Assembly (NCBI GenBank): GCA_024364735.1
Contig: JAGFNQ010000733.1
Coordinates: 1 to 64,000, forward strand
Source of the DNA: Boesenbergia rotunda
Lineage: Eukaryota > Streptophyta > Magnoliopsida > Zingiberales > Zingiberaceae
DNA: 64,000 nucleotides
Reading direction: 5' to 3'
The translations under genes were made by a program, and so were the position numbers. Below, piece by piece: positions 21,952 to 34,755 of this stretch. The notes under the pieces were generated by a model. It ran no database searches and had not been told where the DNA came from. It saw nothing but the letters and a program-made list of their open reading frames with translations. The number at the start of each line of letters is the position of its first letter. The stretch's first letter is position 1.

Positions 21952-23627
21952 GGCCAGCTCTTGCTTGACGACCAAGAAGACCTTGAGCTAATGGAGTGAT
22001 TGGGGTTTAGCTTTCTTGTTAAATTTTCAGTTATGTTGCTGTAATTTCATTTCTGCATTACATTTCCTGTTTCTGATTCGGTTCAGCTGCTGTAATTTCA
22101 TTTTCTGCTTGATTTCTGCTTAATTAGGTTTCATTCAGCAAGTAGTTAGTTGGTGAACTTGTTAGTGAACACTAGTTTGAAATTTCAGTTTAACATTCGT
22201 TTTACTGCTTTCGTTTCAGTTTTGTCAGCTCCTTCCCTGCGTATCAGAATTTCTTCCTGCGTATCACTTTGTTTACCTGCATTTCAATTAGTTCTTTTGA
22301 ATTGAGATTGAACTTTCGTTTGTCCTCTGAATTTACATTGCAAATTGTTTCTATTACATTGCAATTAGTTGCAATGGCTATGCCATTGCTGCGTGCCAAA
22401 TTTCTGTTTCTGCAAAAATTGCAGTTTCAAATCTGCAAATTCATTTATAGATTCGAGTTCCTAAGTTGTGTCAAGTAATCCTTGGCTCTTCTCAGTCCTT
22501 TTCAAACGGTAGATTAGTGCATTGATTTCAAATTGTTGGTTTGCTTGTTCGGCATTCCATTAAGTGCTGAAATTCTGCATCCGTTTCTGCACTTGCATCA
22601 ATTCTGCATCAGTTTCTGCACATTCGGCAGTTTAGTGTGTTTCAACCTCAGTTCCTTCATTTACAATCCATTGAATTGAATTCTTAGGAATCATATGTGA
22701 ATATTAGCATGGAACAATAGATTTCAGTTGCCTTGAGTGATTTTTATCCAGTTTGTTGAATGCATTCGATTTCTGAAAGTTAAACTTCAATTCTGCAAAC
22801 ACTGCAACTTCAATTCTGAAATTTGATTCCATTATCTGCCATTGAGTTCAGTTCGGCATTCCTTGGTTGTTCTTTCTGAAATTGTGTATCAAGAGAGCAT
22901 TGTTTGCTAGATTTTCCCTCTGCATTCCATTTCTGAAATTCTGCAATTGCTGTATTCTATTTGTGTAGCTTGTGAAGTTGGTGAAGTTTGAAATTGCTGT
23001 GTTATTCGAAGCTGTCTTAATTTCGGTAGCTTGTGAAGTTTGTATTCTATTTGTGTGTTTCCATCCAATTCTTGTACATCAATTGCTACCCATCAATTTA
23101 TAGCGCTGAATTTAGTTAAGTTTTTGCCACAAAGGTTGTTCCATTGCGTATCAAGTTGGCACCATCTATGGAATCTATTTTAAGTGAAGATTCAGCTAAT
23201 GATTCATGGTTTTGAGCTGTAATTCCTGTAGTTAAATAACCCTTTTAGTGAGCTATTGCATTCGACTTCAGCTTGTTTCATAGCAGCTCATTTCTTTAAC
23301 TTTAAGCTTCATTCTGAATATTAGTTTTAGCTGCTGCATTTCTTGTATCAAAAGAAGTTTTGGCATCGATTGATGTCAAGTTAAGTGGGATTTTTAATGC
23401 ATTGTAATTTCTGATTGCAACCAAAACCAAATCACATTCGAAACCCAATTCACAAACGACACACAAACACAAGCTCGAATCACACAACGTTAACTAGTCC
23501 CCAGGAAAAATACGACCTGTGGCCCCTTTACTACGTTTTCATATTTTGATTGCAAAAAGGGTTTCCAGCTTTTTATAAATATCTAAATTTGAGACCCACA
23601 TTCGTGACAGTCTATTTGGGTCCGTCA
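21952..23627 (+). mobile_element. D-family LTR 2 (5' LTR of D, first third missing)
   Basis: Begins abruptly at the position equivalent to 17698 of LTR 1 and 43645 of LTR 3, and runs to the normal end GTCCGTCA. The junction with C shows a GGC microhomology. It is followed by a proper primer site and D internal sequence, so it is the functional 5' LTR position of the surviving D copy, truncated by about 1.05 kb including the presumed promoter. Confidence 0.85.
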
Positions 23628-23633
23628 AATTTT

Positions 23634-23650
23634 TGGCGCCGTTGCCGGGG
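23634..23650 (+). other. Primer binding site of element D (Asp tRNA)
   Basis: TGGCGCCGTTGCCGGGG, six bases after the LTR end, complementary to the 3' end of plant Asp tRNA. This primer is typical of Athila-type Ty3/Gypsy elements. Confidence 0.88.
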
Positions 23651-23789
23651 AAGCAACTAGTTGATTTGTTTGATTTTTGCTTGTGTACTTTTGGACATAT
23701 CATTGGGTTCTATTTTATTTTATTTTATCTTTTGTATACGGGTACTATCATTTTTCTTGTTTGTTTTGTGACAGGGGTGCAGGTTCAAA

Positions 23790-24466
23790 ATGTTTTCATC
23801 CACTTACCAGCAGCCGTGTCCACAATTTCAGCAGAACCAACCTTTCAATCAACCACTACAGCAATTTCAACCATAATTCCAGAATTTTCAGCACCCAAAT
23901 GATCAATTTCAGCAACCAAACCAGTTTTTTCAGCCTTTCCAAAATTTTCAGCAAAATCAACCAAATTTCCAGAATTTTCAGAATGGGCAGCCACAATTCC
24001 AGAATTTTCAGCCCCAACTTCAACAATTTCAGCCCAATTTTCAGTCACCTTATCAACAAGATCAATCACTTTTTCAAGGAATTCAGCAAGGGTACCAAAA
24101 TAATTTGAATTTCCAACAATCATATCAATTTCCACAGCAATTTCAGCCTTGCAAACAGAATTTTCAGCAACAAAATCAGAGTTTCCAGCCCATTCCATCT
24201 CAGTCCTCACTACCGCAATGTCCACTTCAAAACCAGAATTTTCAGCAGCTCAACCAATATCAAAATCAGAGTAGATCACAACCTTCACAACAATATTTTC
24301 CACAAAATGATCAGAATTTTCAGCCTCCATTTCAGAGTTTTCAATTTCAAAACCATAATTTTCAGCAATCTCCACCAACTTGTGAACCAAATATCCAACA
24401 GTTTAATCAGCCTGTTCAACCATTTGATCAGCCCCCACAGTCTCCATTTCAGACTTCACAGCCTAC
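23790..24466 (+). pseudogene. Element D ORF, N-terminal Gln/Phe/Asn-rich part
   Basis: From ATG 23790 the frame encodes a low-complexity chain of Q, F, N and P with recurring NFQ, FQP and QNFQ, broken by TAA at 23874-23876 (a CAA/CAG-to-TAA type change). Element E is inserted at 24466; removal of E and one target duplication would bring the frame into register with 37974-39663. There is no capsid domain or zinc knuckle, although the related element E has both, so D appears to have lost gag and protease and kept only the Q-rich and downstream parts. The minus-strand ORF at 23845-24225 is its antisense shadow. Confidence 0.7.
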
Positions 24467-26812
24467 TGATGGACCCAAAATACTAGGTTAAAGTTGTCAC
24501 GAATGTGGATCCATCAGAATTTAGAATTTATAAATGTGCTGGAAACCCTTTTTGCAATCAAAGAAGAAAAACGTAGTAAAGGGGCCACAGGTCGTATTTT
24601 TTCAAGGGCTAGTTCAAGTTGTATGATTCGAGCTTGCGTTTATGTGTCGTCAAGAGTTTTGGGTTTCAAATTAAACTTGGGTTTGATTTGCAATGAGGAA
24701 ATGAAAACACAATAAAAAGAAAGAAAACTTAACTAGGCAAGTTTAAGCTAAGAATGGCAATTGATGAGCTTAACAATCGAACAACTAACTCAAACCAATG
24801 AAACTTGACTGAATTTGGAAAATAAACATGAATTCAAATTCCAAGAGTACATTACGGATTGTATTGAACTTAAGGTACTACCACTCAAAGTCGAAACCTA
24901 ACTTGATACAATTGAAGCTATGAAACTTGATACACAAGGGATGCGAGAACTATGTGCCAAAATTTGAGATTAACTGCAGAAATTGTAGCTGATCAACTCA
25001 GCTTGGAAAGCTAGGCTATCAGTGATCTAAGTCACAGAATTAAAGGAAGAAACTTCAGAAATGAAGTGCAGAACAAGTAGAAATAGAAAAATGCAGAAAA
25101 CTTACAAATTTGCAGAAAACACTACAAATGCATAACTAACTTAACAAAGGAAGCTAGATATGAATGCATTGTCCATTGCTCAGACAAGAAATAGAGGAAC
25201 TAAGGTTTACTTGACTCAAAATTCAGAAGCTACAACTGAAAAGGAACAGAAATTAGCACTGAGCAGTTGCAGAAAGAAAAAGAAACTGATTCACAAGGAC
25301 ACAAAACTGAAAATTGACAGAATTGCTAAATGGAAAATCAAACTAAGAGTAAATGTACTTGATCACTTAACTATCTATCTATCTAATTCCAATGCAGTTT
25401 TAATAACAAATGAATGCGGAAGTGATACAAAAGCACTAAGTAAACTAATCAAAATACTGAAACTGTGAGTGGCACGCAGAAAACAGGGCTGATACTCTGA
25501 AAATAGGAATGAAACGCAAGCTGTAAACTAAAAATTCACTGAAATTGAATACATGGATCACTGAACAAGTTCATTAACTAATCTACTTGCAATATAGAAC
25601 CTAATTAAAGCTGGAAAAATTCAGAAACGAAAATGAAATAGCTGATACAAAATAGAACAGGAACAACTTTGCAGAAACTGAAATTACAGCTAGGAAAACA
25701 AGAAAAACAGTAAAAACTAAGCCTCGATCCTTCCCATGTTTCAAGACCACCTTGTTCGTCACGCAAGGGCAAGCCAAGAACCCCTTCAACTCGCAAATCA
25801 GTGGAAAATAGGCTCCATTTCAGATCTGCTCACAGATTGCATCAGCTGGAGAATTCAAATTCAAACTCTTAGATCTCAATGTGAACGGTTGCGAAGATGA
25901 TTTGGGAATCATCTGAGATCATCCTAGGACCCCTACGGATGACTCAAATGGATGGAAATGGCACGCGATCAGATCCAAAAGCTCAAATCACAGATCCACC
26001 GAAACCCTCGCACAGCTCTGCATCCGACACAATCTCGAGCTAAATCACCACTGAAACCTTCTCCCACAGATCCAAATCTTGCTCCAATGGTTGTGATCGA
26101 GTTGGCCACGCCTTCACTGAAGAAAATCGCCAGAAAAACCGTGAAGAAATGAAGAAAAATGGAAGCTAAGCTGCGAAGACGCGACAGATCTGAAAACAGA
26201 GAAGTCTGTTTAAGTAGTTAAACAGTGAACGGCTGAGATTGATTCCGCTTCATCCAACGGTGGATCCTTGTCCGATTTGATTCAAATTTTCCAGATCTCG
26301 ATCAGAGGTCAGGATCATCCTCGTGGTATCTCGGATCTTCCAGATTTGTAGCGGATGGCTCAGATCAAGCTGATATTTGAATGGATGGTCTAGATCTCTC
26401 TGATCGTGATCCAACGGCTAGATGATCTTCGATTGAGCTGAAACCTTCAGATCTTGATCTGATCGCTCGATTAGCCTTAACCCCAGATCAGATTGATCAG
26501 AAGTTCTCAGATGGTCTAGATCTTACCGTTCTTGCATCGGACGGTCCAAATGAGTCGACGCTTGATCACTTGATCTAGTCCACTTTTGACTCAACATTTG
26601 ACCCAACCTGACCTAAGTCCATGATCCCTTCAAGCCTACAAAAGTAGATCAAAAATTTAGTGACAAAACAACTCGAAAATATCAAAATTTGTAATTAAGT
26701 CCAAAAAGAGTATAAATCCTAAAACCCAGGGTAAATCCACAATTACACAAGTAAAATATGGGTCAAACACGGATTTAAGCATATAAAATGATCAATAAAA
26801 TGACACTTATCA
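24467..26812 (-). repeat. 3' LTR of element E
   Basis: TGATGGACCC...GACACTTATCA as read on the + strand, so TGATAAGTGTC...GGTCCATCA on its own strand. It is nearly identical to 35622-37968. The part near 26220-26580 is rich in GATC-containing and 'ccgttc/catcggacggtc' motifs, as in the D LTR. Its ORFs (24494-24715, 25160-25468 and others) are mirrored in the partner LTR only because the LTRs are copies. Confidence 0.92.
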
Positions 26813-29048
26813 ACTCCCCCACACTTAAGCTTGAGCGTCTCGCGAAAAGTACTAAATATGTATCCCCTAGTTTATTTCCAAACATAAGTAGAAGCAATTG
26901 AAAAGAAATTACCTAGGGTTGTCAATTCTCAAAAATCTAAGCTCAATAGACTAGTATCTTGTCCTTAAATCAACAACTTAACAAATTCAACCTTCATGAT
27001 TCATTGAGATGAATTTCACTCTCTAAGCCTTTCAAGGGAAACTTTTGGTGGCTCTCTTCCTAAGTTCTAAGTACATGATGAAAATGGAGCTCACTCATAC
27101 ACACATGCTTCTTGCACTACCATAGGCTTGCTTATTATCTACTCTCTACCATTATTCAAGATTAGAATCAATCATCCATAAAAGTTTATTCAACAGTGAA
27201 AGACATATGAAATGGTAGAAATGAAATAAAACCCAAGTAAATAGCAAATTGGAATGAGTGGAAAACTTGGATGTTCAAGGATATTCTTGATGCTTTTTGC
27301 CCTCCTTTCAGTCCATATAATGAAATCCAAAGTGGGATGGAATGAGTCTTTGCAATGCCCTTCAAAAATCTTATGAAAAGAATTCATCAACTCCTTGTGC
27401 CAATTTTTCTTTTGCGTGCCATTTTGCTCTTTCTTTTGTTTTCTGATTTTTTTTTTCTTTTTCTCTACTGAAATCAGAATGTAATGGAGCAGATCTTCAA
27501 TTGGGATGAGAATATCTTCACTAGTGCATGATACCGAAACTTCAATTGGATACCAACTTGTTTCCTTTGATTTTTTTTTCTTTCAAACTGCTTTCTTCTT
27601 CTTTTTTTCTGTTCTTTTTCAGTCAGCTGCTGCTTCCATTCGTTTCAGCTGAGTATCTACTCATTCTCTCTTCATTCTTCAGTTGTATGATACCAGCTTT
27701 TCTTTTCATCTCATAGCATCTTTTTTTTCAACTTACAAACTGTTTTCCTGTTTTTTTCTGTTCTATGTTTTTTTTTTCTGTGTTCATGTTTCAGATTCAC
27801 ATCAAATGACTCCAACCTTGCACTCTCTGATTTCTCACAACAATTAACCTCAAATAACAATGGAAAATCCACATGCTTCACTTGAGAATTTCAGCTCAAC
27901 AAATTCAAGTTCCATCCATGGCAAACTCAATTTCAAGTTGATACAAACTGTTTTTTTTTCAAATCCCAGCAACCCCTGCACTGATTTCAGAATTGTATAG
28001 CTGCAATTCAGCTCCTAGAAGAGTGCCCGAAACAATTTCATAGCATTCTTTTCACTTTGACACAAAATTTCTGATTTTCCTTTTGCACAGATTTTTTTTT
28101 CTTGTTTCACTTTGGTTCAGATTTTTGCACAGAATTTCTGCTTCAATTCAAACTTTACAACTTCAATCCAGATTTAGCAAAGAGTTACTGATTTCATCTT
28201 CCATAATTCCTACTTGATCCAAACCCTTTTGTGCTACAAACTCCATTGATTCAAATTCTTTCCATAGCACAGTTTTTTTTTCTGTTGATTTTTTTTCATT
28301 GTATTGAATTTGTTTTCCTTGGATCCTCAAATAATGAGCAAGAATCTAGATGCCTCAATTGTTGTCTTCCTTAACTACTTCTTCTTGCTTGATCTTGATA
28401 CCAAACTCAACTCAATTTGGCACATGATAAATTTTTTTCAAAAGAGGTGCTCCTTGCTAGAACTTGATTCCAAATCACTAACCACTCCCCCACACTTAAT
28501 CTTTTGTCCGTCTCGGGCAAAATAACATCAAAGAACATCCCCAACAAGCAAGTCCCTAGAAAAATGAAGTTAAGAGCAATATGAAGATTAGGTAGGGAAA
28601 ATGAGAAATATGAAGTGATACAAGGGAAATTTATGAAATTTGATATGAGATAAGGAACAAAATAATACACCTCTATAAATGTGATCCAATCATTGAAATA
28701 TGATTTTGAAAGAACCTAAGCAAGTTCTAGAGTACAATCACATGTATGTGTCACAAAAATAAGGTTACCCCTCACTAGGTAAAAATAATTCATCTCAAGT
28801 CCTCAATCAAGAATCAATGGCCAAGCAATACTCAAGCATCCAAGATTTCATCCATGAGCTCAAACCCTAAGTTTTAACAACCAAATTTAATTTATTTTCA
28901 AAAGACTCTAAAATGTTATCAAGACAACCTAGAGGGATACATTTATTCCTACTCATGAAGGAAAAAGTGCCAAAAGATATAAATTGGTATTTACAATGCC
29001 TATTTATTAATTCTACTCTACTCATGCATTTATTAGCAAGAATTCATT
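26813..29048 (-). other. Polypurine tract and long 3' non-coding region of element E
   Basis: On the minus strand TTAAGTGTGGGGGAGT abuts the 3' LTR (26813-26829), identical in core to the tract of D at 42581-42595. The rest is T-rich with many homopolymer runs (27440-28300); a second AAGTGTGGGGGAGT copy lies near 28486. No convincing ORF. D has a matching region of similar length (39664-42580). Confidence 0.75.
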
Positions 29049-31001
29049 TTAAAAGAAAATTCTACTTCTAACAAGCATAAAGAGGAAAAAGGCAATGAAA
29101 GAAAATGCAAGAAAAAGTAAACTCCCTTTTATTTCTGGCGGTCGGAGTCTGTCTAGAAATAATCTCCATCGTGGTAGTGGAGGAGTAGGAGTAGCTGAAA
29201 AAATTTCCTTCATTTGCTCAATTTTATTTTGCAGTACTCCCCCACACTTATTCTTCGCAGTAAACTGTCCAGGTGGCCGAAGGTGATTTAAATACAATAG
29301 CCACTTCAGAGGTGGAGTGCTATAAGTCAAAGCAAGATCATCTCCTCCCTCTTTATTCTTTTTGGAAAATCTTCCAGGTGGTTGAAGACTGTCTAGATGG
29401 AGTACCCACTCAAGAAATCTCTGGGACCCTGCAAAACCATGTAAAACCTTTCTCAAGCGTGCAGGGTAAGAAAGAAATGCAATATCATCAATCTCTACAT
29501 AAAATATATCTAAAAATGCATCGCATCCAATAAAGTCAATTTTGGGTACCTCAGTAAATTCTTCACAAGCATATTCTACATGAGATATATCAAGAAAAGT
29601 TCCACAGTCAATAAAATCAATCTCGGGTACCTCTAGAAGTTTTTCACATTCAATTTCAGCATAAGAAATAACAAGAGACTCTTCACAATAAACAACTTCA
29701 ATTTCAGGCTCTAAAATTTTTTCAAAATCAATTTTAGCATAATCTGCCTCAAGAATATCATAACAATGCATAAAATCAAGTCTGGGTGCCTCTAAAGAAT
29801 TTTCACAATTATTTTTCACAAATGATGTATCAGGCCATTCTTCACATGCAAATTTAGACATCTCCCTGAAATTTCCTAAAGGAAAAGAAGAAATACTTAC
29901 CTGATCATGATGAAAAATGTCTATTGGTTCTACAAGAAATACCTCCATCTCAGGCTCAAAATCTGGTGGACAATCAACTAGAATAGGTGATCCTTGGGTA
30001 CTTGCTCCAATCATGCAAGTCCCTACACTTTCTGGAAATGGTGGTGGTCCCTGGGGCTCTGTGCAATCCCCTACACCTGTAGAATAATCTTCTGTGCATG
30101 CCTCCTGAGTAATACCTGCAACAACCTTATTAAAAAGATTAGGACTATCAAGAACAATATCATCACAAAATAGAAAACAAGAAAAATCAGGTAAAGCTTC
30201 CTCTGAAACCAACTCTCCTCCCAGTATGTCAAATGCACCATTATCATCAATAAGCTGTGCCTCAACAGTCTCCTCTGCGGTGTCTATGCTCATAATAGAA
30301 CGATTTCCCTTAGGGTCCTTCATGGCGTCGAAAATGCTAAACTGGACTACTGTGTCTCCCACCTCCATCGAAAGGGTGCCAGCATATACATCAATTTTGG
30401 TTCTAGCAGTCTTCAGAAAAGGCCTTCCAAGGATAAGTGGGGATCTACGTGCAAGGTACTCTCCCTCCATGTCTAGGATGTAGAAGTCCGCAGGAAAAAT
30501 CAACTCTTTCACTTTAACCAACACATCTTCAATAACTCCTGCCGGGCGGGTCTGACTCCAGTCTGCTAGCTGAATCACAACTCCAGTGCGCTGTAGAGGA
30601 CCAATGCCAAGCATCTGGAAGACTGTCCTGGGCATGACATTAATAGAAGCTCCTAAATCAAGCATCGCATCATGTAGCGTGGTGCTCCCTATCTCACAAG
30701 ATACAGTAAACATGTCAGGGTCTTCACATTTCTGAGGTATGGCATGGATGAGTGATGAAACATTCTTCCCCATGCTGACCATTTCATTTTCCTTAAGCTT
30801 CCTCTTGTTAACACATAGATCTTTCAAAAATTTTACATATTTAGGAACCTGTTTAATCATTGTCAGCAAGGGTACATTAATTTCAACTTTACTAAAAAGT
30901 TTTACTAGCTCATTGTACTCTTTTGCTTTCTCCTCCTCCCCTTGTATTCTGGTTGGAGTTCTCCCCTGTGGAAAAGGCAATGGTATAGGAACTTCCTCCT
31001 C
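29049..31001 (-). pseudogene. Element E protease plus repeat/transmembrane tail protein
   Basis: A 643-residue open frame from 30980 to 29049; the in-frame sequence continues upstream across TAA at 31002-31004, so the real start is in gag. Residues 70-220 are a retropepsin-like protease: DLGASINVMP at 108-117 holds the active-site Asp, and ILGRPFLKTART is near 183-194. Then VGDCTEPQGPP (303-313), at least three Glu-rich units of about 30 residues (392-500, pattern C-E-x-x-x-E-V-P-x-I-D-F-I-x-C), three W-x-L-x-L-(D/N)-x-L-x-PP repeats (W525, W560, W605), and a hydrophobic segment at 619-637 close to the C-terminus. Reverse transcriptase and integrase are missing. The tail is shared with D and may be a membrane protein; its role is unknown. 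Confidence 0.75.
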
Positions 31002-31140
31002 TTAAACCGAAATGGGAGGGGCTGATTTTTGAGCTGCTGCCCTGTTTTTTGGAGCTGCTGTAAAATTTGTCTCGGGGCTGATTTGTGCTTCGTTTTCCAC
31101 CAAAATTAGAGGATTGCTAGATGAAGAAGTTGGGCACGGG

Positions 31141-32580
31141 CTAGGGGTGGTATCCACTGAATTTGGACTGGTTTCGGCACTGATTTGGACTGGTTTTGGC
31201 ACTGATTTGGGCTGGAAATGAAGATGCTGCCCTGTTTTCAGAAAATTCAGCTCTTGGGTCATTTTGAGTTGATGTAACCTTCCCACTCCTCAAATAAATT
31301 GCACTAACGTTTCCTTTAGGGTTAGGAACAGCTTGAGAAGGTAGTTGGCCTGATCCTTGAGCTTTACTTTGATTTATGTCACTAGCCATTTGCCCAATTT
31401 GCCTCTCAATGTTTTGTATAGCGGCAAAAAGATTTCCTTGTTGTGTTTGTTGCATTTGGGACTGTTGGGACTGATATGATGGCTGATATTATTGTTGGAA
31501 GGGCTGAAAAGTAGGCTGGAATGTTGGAGAATTTTGTTGAGAATTATACCCTTGAAAATTCTGATTTTGAAAAGGAACTTGTTGTGGTGGGGGCTGAATT
31601 TGATTGGGCTGAAATCCTTGGTTTTGGGGCTAAAAACATGAGTTCCAAGGCTGGAAATTTTGCTGCGGTTGTTGAACTTGTTGCTGTGGAGGTTGATACG
31701 GCTGTGGATAACTCAGATTCCCTTGAAAGCCTTGTTGAAACCCTTGAAATGGCTGCTGAAATGGTTGCTGGAAGTGCTGATTTGGGGGTTGAATTTGTTG
31801 ATTTTGTTGCTGTGATTGTGGTGGTTGCTGCTGAACTTGCTGGAAAATTTATTGGGGTTGCTGCATTTGTTATTGTTGTGGGCCTTGTTGGTAAAAAGAA
31901 TTTCCATACCTCAAATTTGGATGATCCCTCCACCCGGGGTTGTAAGTAGGAGAGTATGAATTGTTCCTAGCTTGAAATTGTCCCCTCACCAAAGCTGCTA
32001 CTGACTCATCTTGTTGTAGGTTGGGACATGAATCTGAATTGTGTTCCTTGCTAGAACAAATACCACATACACTCATCACCACTTGACTTGATTGTGGAGG
32101 TACCGAAAAATTGGAATTTTGATTTGCACTATTAACAGTCAATTGCTTCATAAATGATGCGATCTCTGCCAATGAATTCTTTATCTCCTTCTGATCATTA
32201 GAACTCATCTGAACTTCATTAACCCCTCTAGTAGATAATGCCCTGCTTCCAAATTGCTGAGAATTTTCTGCCATATTTGAAATAAGCTCCCTGGCTTGAT
32301 GTGGTGTTTTATTGACTAAGGCCCCTCCAGCTGCTGCATCAATCATAATCCTATCCATCTGTAATAATCCCTCATAAAAGTACTGGATGAGGAGCTGCTC
32401 ACTAATCTGATGCTGGGGGCAACTGGAGCAAAGCTTGTTGAATCTCTCCCAATAGTCATAAAGCGTCTCCCCCACTATTTGCTGAATGCCACAGATACTT
32501 TTTCTGATAATTGTTGTTCTGGAGGCTGGGAAATATTTTTCTAAGAACGCCTTCTTCATGGAAATCCAGCTAGACACATG
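31141..32580 (-). pseudogene. Element E gag, C-terminal part
   Basis: This is the continuation of the Gypsy-type capsid (WISMKKAFLEKYFP, YDYWERFNKLCSSCP, EGLLQMDRIMIDAAAGG). A zinc-knuckle-like CGICSSKEHNSDSC is followed by a Q-rich spacer with PNLRYGN. TAA-type nonsense codons occur at 31870 and several later Gln positions, and a frameshift near 31200 separates gag from the protease frame. Removing solo LTR G restores the phase with the N-terminal part at 35012-35450. The + strand ORF at 31521-31949 is the antisense of the Q-rich part. Confidence 0.82.
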
Positions 32581-33895
32581 CCCAGTGTAACGCCCGTGTT
32601 TTTTTTTTTTTTTTTTTTTTTTCAGAGTAGTGCGTTACTTATATTCTTCTTCCTATCCTTACTATTCCTACTTGGTCTAACTTATAGTACATGGCAGCGG
32701 AAACATCATGACACAAGGAATAGTAGGTATATAAAACATTAACCTTTCTTAATATTCGTGTCTTAACATATTCGACTAAGTGACCAGTCAAGTTATAACA
32801 TGCTTTCTTATTCATGATAATCTATCGACGGCCAAGTCACCATCACACACATCCAAGCCTCCTGCAGCTTCCCTTCTTTTAGTACGATCTGGGTTGATCT
32901 GTAACATAAGCAAACATCCTATAAGTATACACTTAGTAAGTCTCTTTCCTACTCGCTAAATCCGTACATCATAGCAAATCATACAACATAACATTCATGG
33001 CATATCATTCATATAGCTCATATCATGCAGGGTATCACATTCATACATATTAACATATAGCATAGCATGAATTTCTTAGGCATACATACTTATCTTGCAT
33101 AGCATGGCATGGACACAAACATAGTCATGAAATGAACATATCATCAGCATATAAATCTTCTTAACTTGAACTTTCTTAACATGACATTCTTAAGTGCATA
33201 ATATGAATGAATGCATGAGTGGAATGCACAAGACATAAGGATGCTCTTTTGGAAAACTTAATACATAATACTTAAAAATACATTCTTGCTTGTGGGATCC
33301 CTGGCTTGTACCCTTGTATTTGCGCGCATACCCTAGTAGGATGCGAGGTAGCTAATCCCGACCTACAGGGCCCTCTTGCTAGGCTTACTCTCGTTCAGCC
33401 TAGGGACAGCTGCGGTAGTCCGGAACCGTGGATCCCTTTCGGGATCCGGTACTTGCCATTCTTTAAAATAAAATACTTACATGCATTCTTTTCTTTCTTT
33501 CTTGATGAATATTCTATAGACGTTCAGTCATTCTTCTTTTCTTTCCTTTCTTTCTTTCTTATTGAACGTACTATAGGTATTCACATATTCTTTCTTTCTT
33601 TCATAAAGAATGCAGACATTTCATTTATTCATAATCATGAATCCATACATAATCTTTCCTACTTTCATAAGGAATGCATAGTATACAACATATATAGTAT
33701 GGCATTCATACAACATGGAGGTAAAGTTTATTCATTCATAAGCATGATTCCGTAACATGACTTTTCCTACTTTCATAAGGAATCCATAGCATACAACATA
33801 TATAGCATAGCATTCATACAACATGGAGGTAAAACATACATAGCATGAGAAACCTTTCTTCATTTCTGTGGTTCATAACTTGTACTTACACCTGA

Positions 33896-34195
33896 TCTGT
33901 AGCCCGATCGGTCTGGTGATCGATCAGGGCAACTACAGAAAGTTTCATCGACCTGTACACTCACCTGATCGGTCCCCAGACCGATCAAGGTGTAGTTTGA
34001 TCGGTCTGTGATCGATCAGGGTATACATGGATGGGCACACAGAAGGTTCTGTACGCTCCCCTGATCGGTCTCCAGACCGATCAGGGCATGGCCTGATCGG
34101 TCTCGGTGACCGATCAGGGTGTAGCCTGATCGGTCTGGGAGACCGATCAGGATGCCCTCTGACCGATCAGGTACTCCCTGATCGGTCTGTGTAGC
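33896..34195. repeat. TGATCGGTCT..AGACCGATCA palindrome array in G
   Basis: At least eight pairs of GATCGGTC and GACCGATC, often as hairpins with 2-10 base loops (for example CTGATCGGTCTGGGAGACCGATCAGG, which is longer than one unit). The unrelated background between units differs, so selection or copying of the motif itself is likely. Confidence 0.82.
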
Positions 34196-34685
34196 CTGAA
34201 TCGTAAAGCACAGTAACATTGTAACCTTTTCCATGAACACAGAATATTTACGAACAATCGTAAGAACATCTACGAACAGAACATTTACGAACAATCATGA
34301 TAACATCTACGAACAGAACATTTACGAACACTCGTAACGATTATGTTACAGGCGAGGAGACTTACTTCTTACGCTTAAGTTCCAAGGAGTGTTCGGCTTT
34401 TGGAGAAGAAAGCTCTTCCTCTCGTTCTGCTCCTTCCTTCTTTCTTTCCTGACTTCTCAAAGAACTGGGTTCTTAGGGTTCTGAAGGAAACCCTAAGTTT
34501 TGGTGGAAGGGAATCGAAAGTCTCGTTCCTTGCCGAAAAAACTCCCTTCGTCACTTCTCCTATTCTTTTATAGCGAACGAAGAGGCATGCGTCTCTCCGT
34601 TGGTGACTCTTCATCTTCATGAGTCTCTTCCCCTAATTTCCCCTTAACTAGCATTTCCCTTCTCCTTTTCTCAGCACTCCCCTGC

Positions 34686-34755
34686 TGGGTGAATTGGTTA
34701 CATGGGCATACTTAAGGTTTGGTTCTTCATGAGGTTCAAGGTTCGATCCTTGGCA
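34686..34755 (+). other. tRNA-like segment with A and B boxes inside solo LTR G
   Basis: A-box-like TGGGTGAATTGG (34686-34697) and B box GGTTCGATCCT (34740-34750) in a hairpin CAAGG-TTCGATC-CTTGG. As in H (9757-9824) it is antisense to the LTR and near the LTR 5' end. There is no good acceptor stem, so it is not called a tRNA gene. Confidence 0.55.

Noticed and set aside
23845..24225. A minus strand ORF of 126 residues
   Set aside because: Antisense of the Q/F/N-rich part of D.
31521..31949. A + strand ORF of 142 residues rich in Val, Ala and Glu
   Set aside because: It is the antisense reading of the Q-rich part of gag of E; low-complexity codons keep it open.
33896..34195. CRISPR array suggested by repeated palindromes
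   Set aside because: Units are irregularly spaced, spacers vary in length and carry no pattern, and the context is a plant solo LTR.
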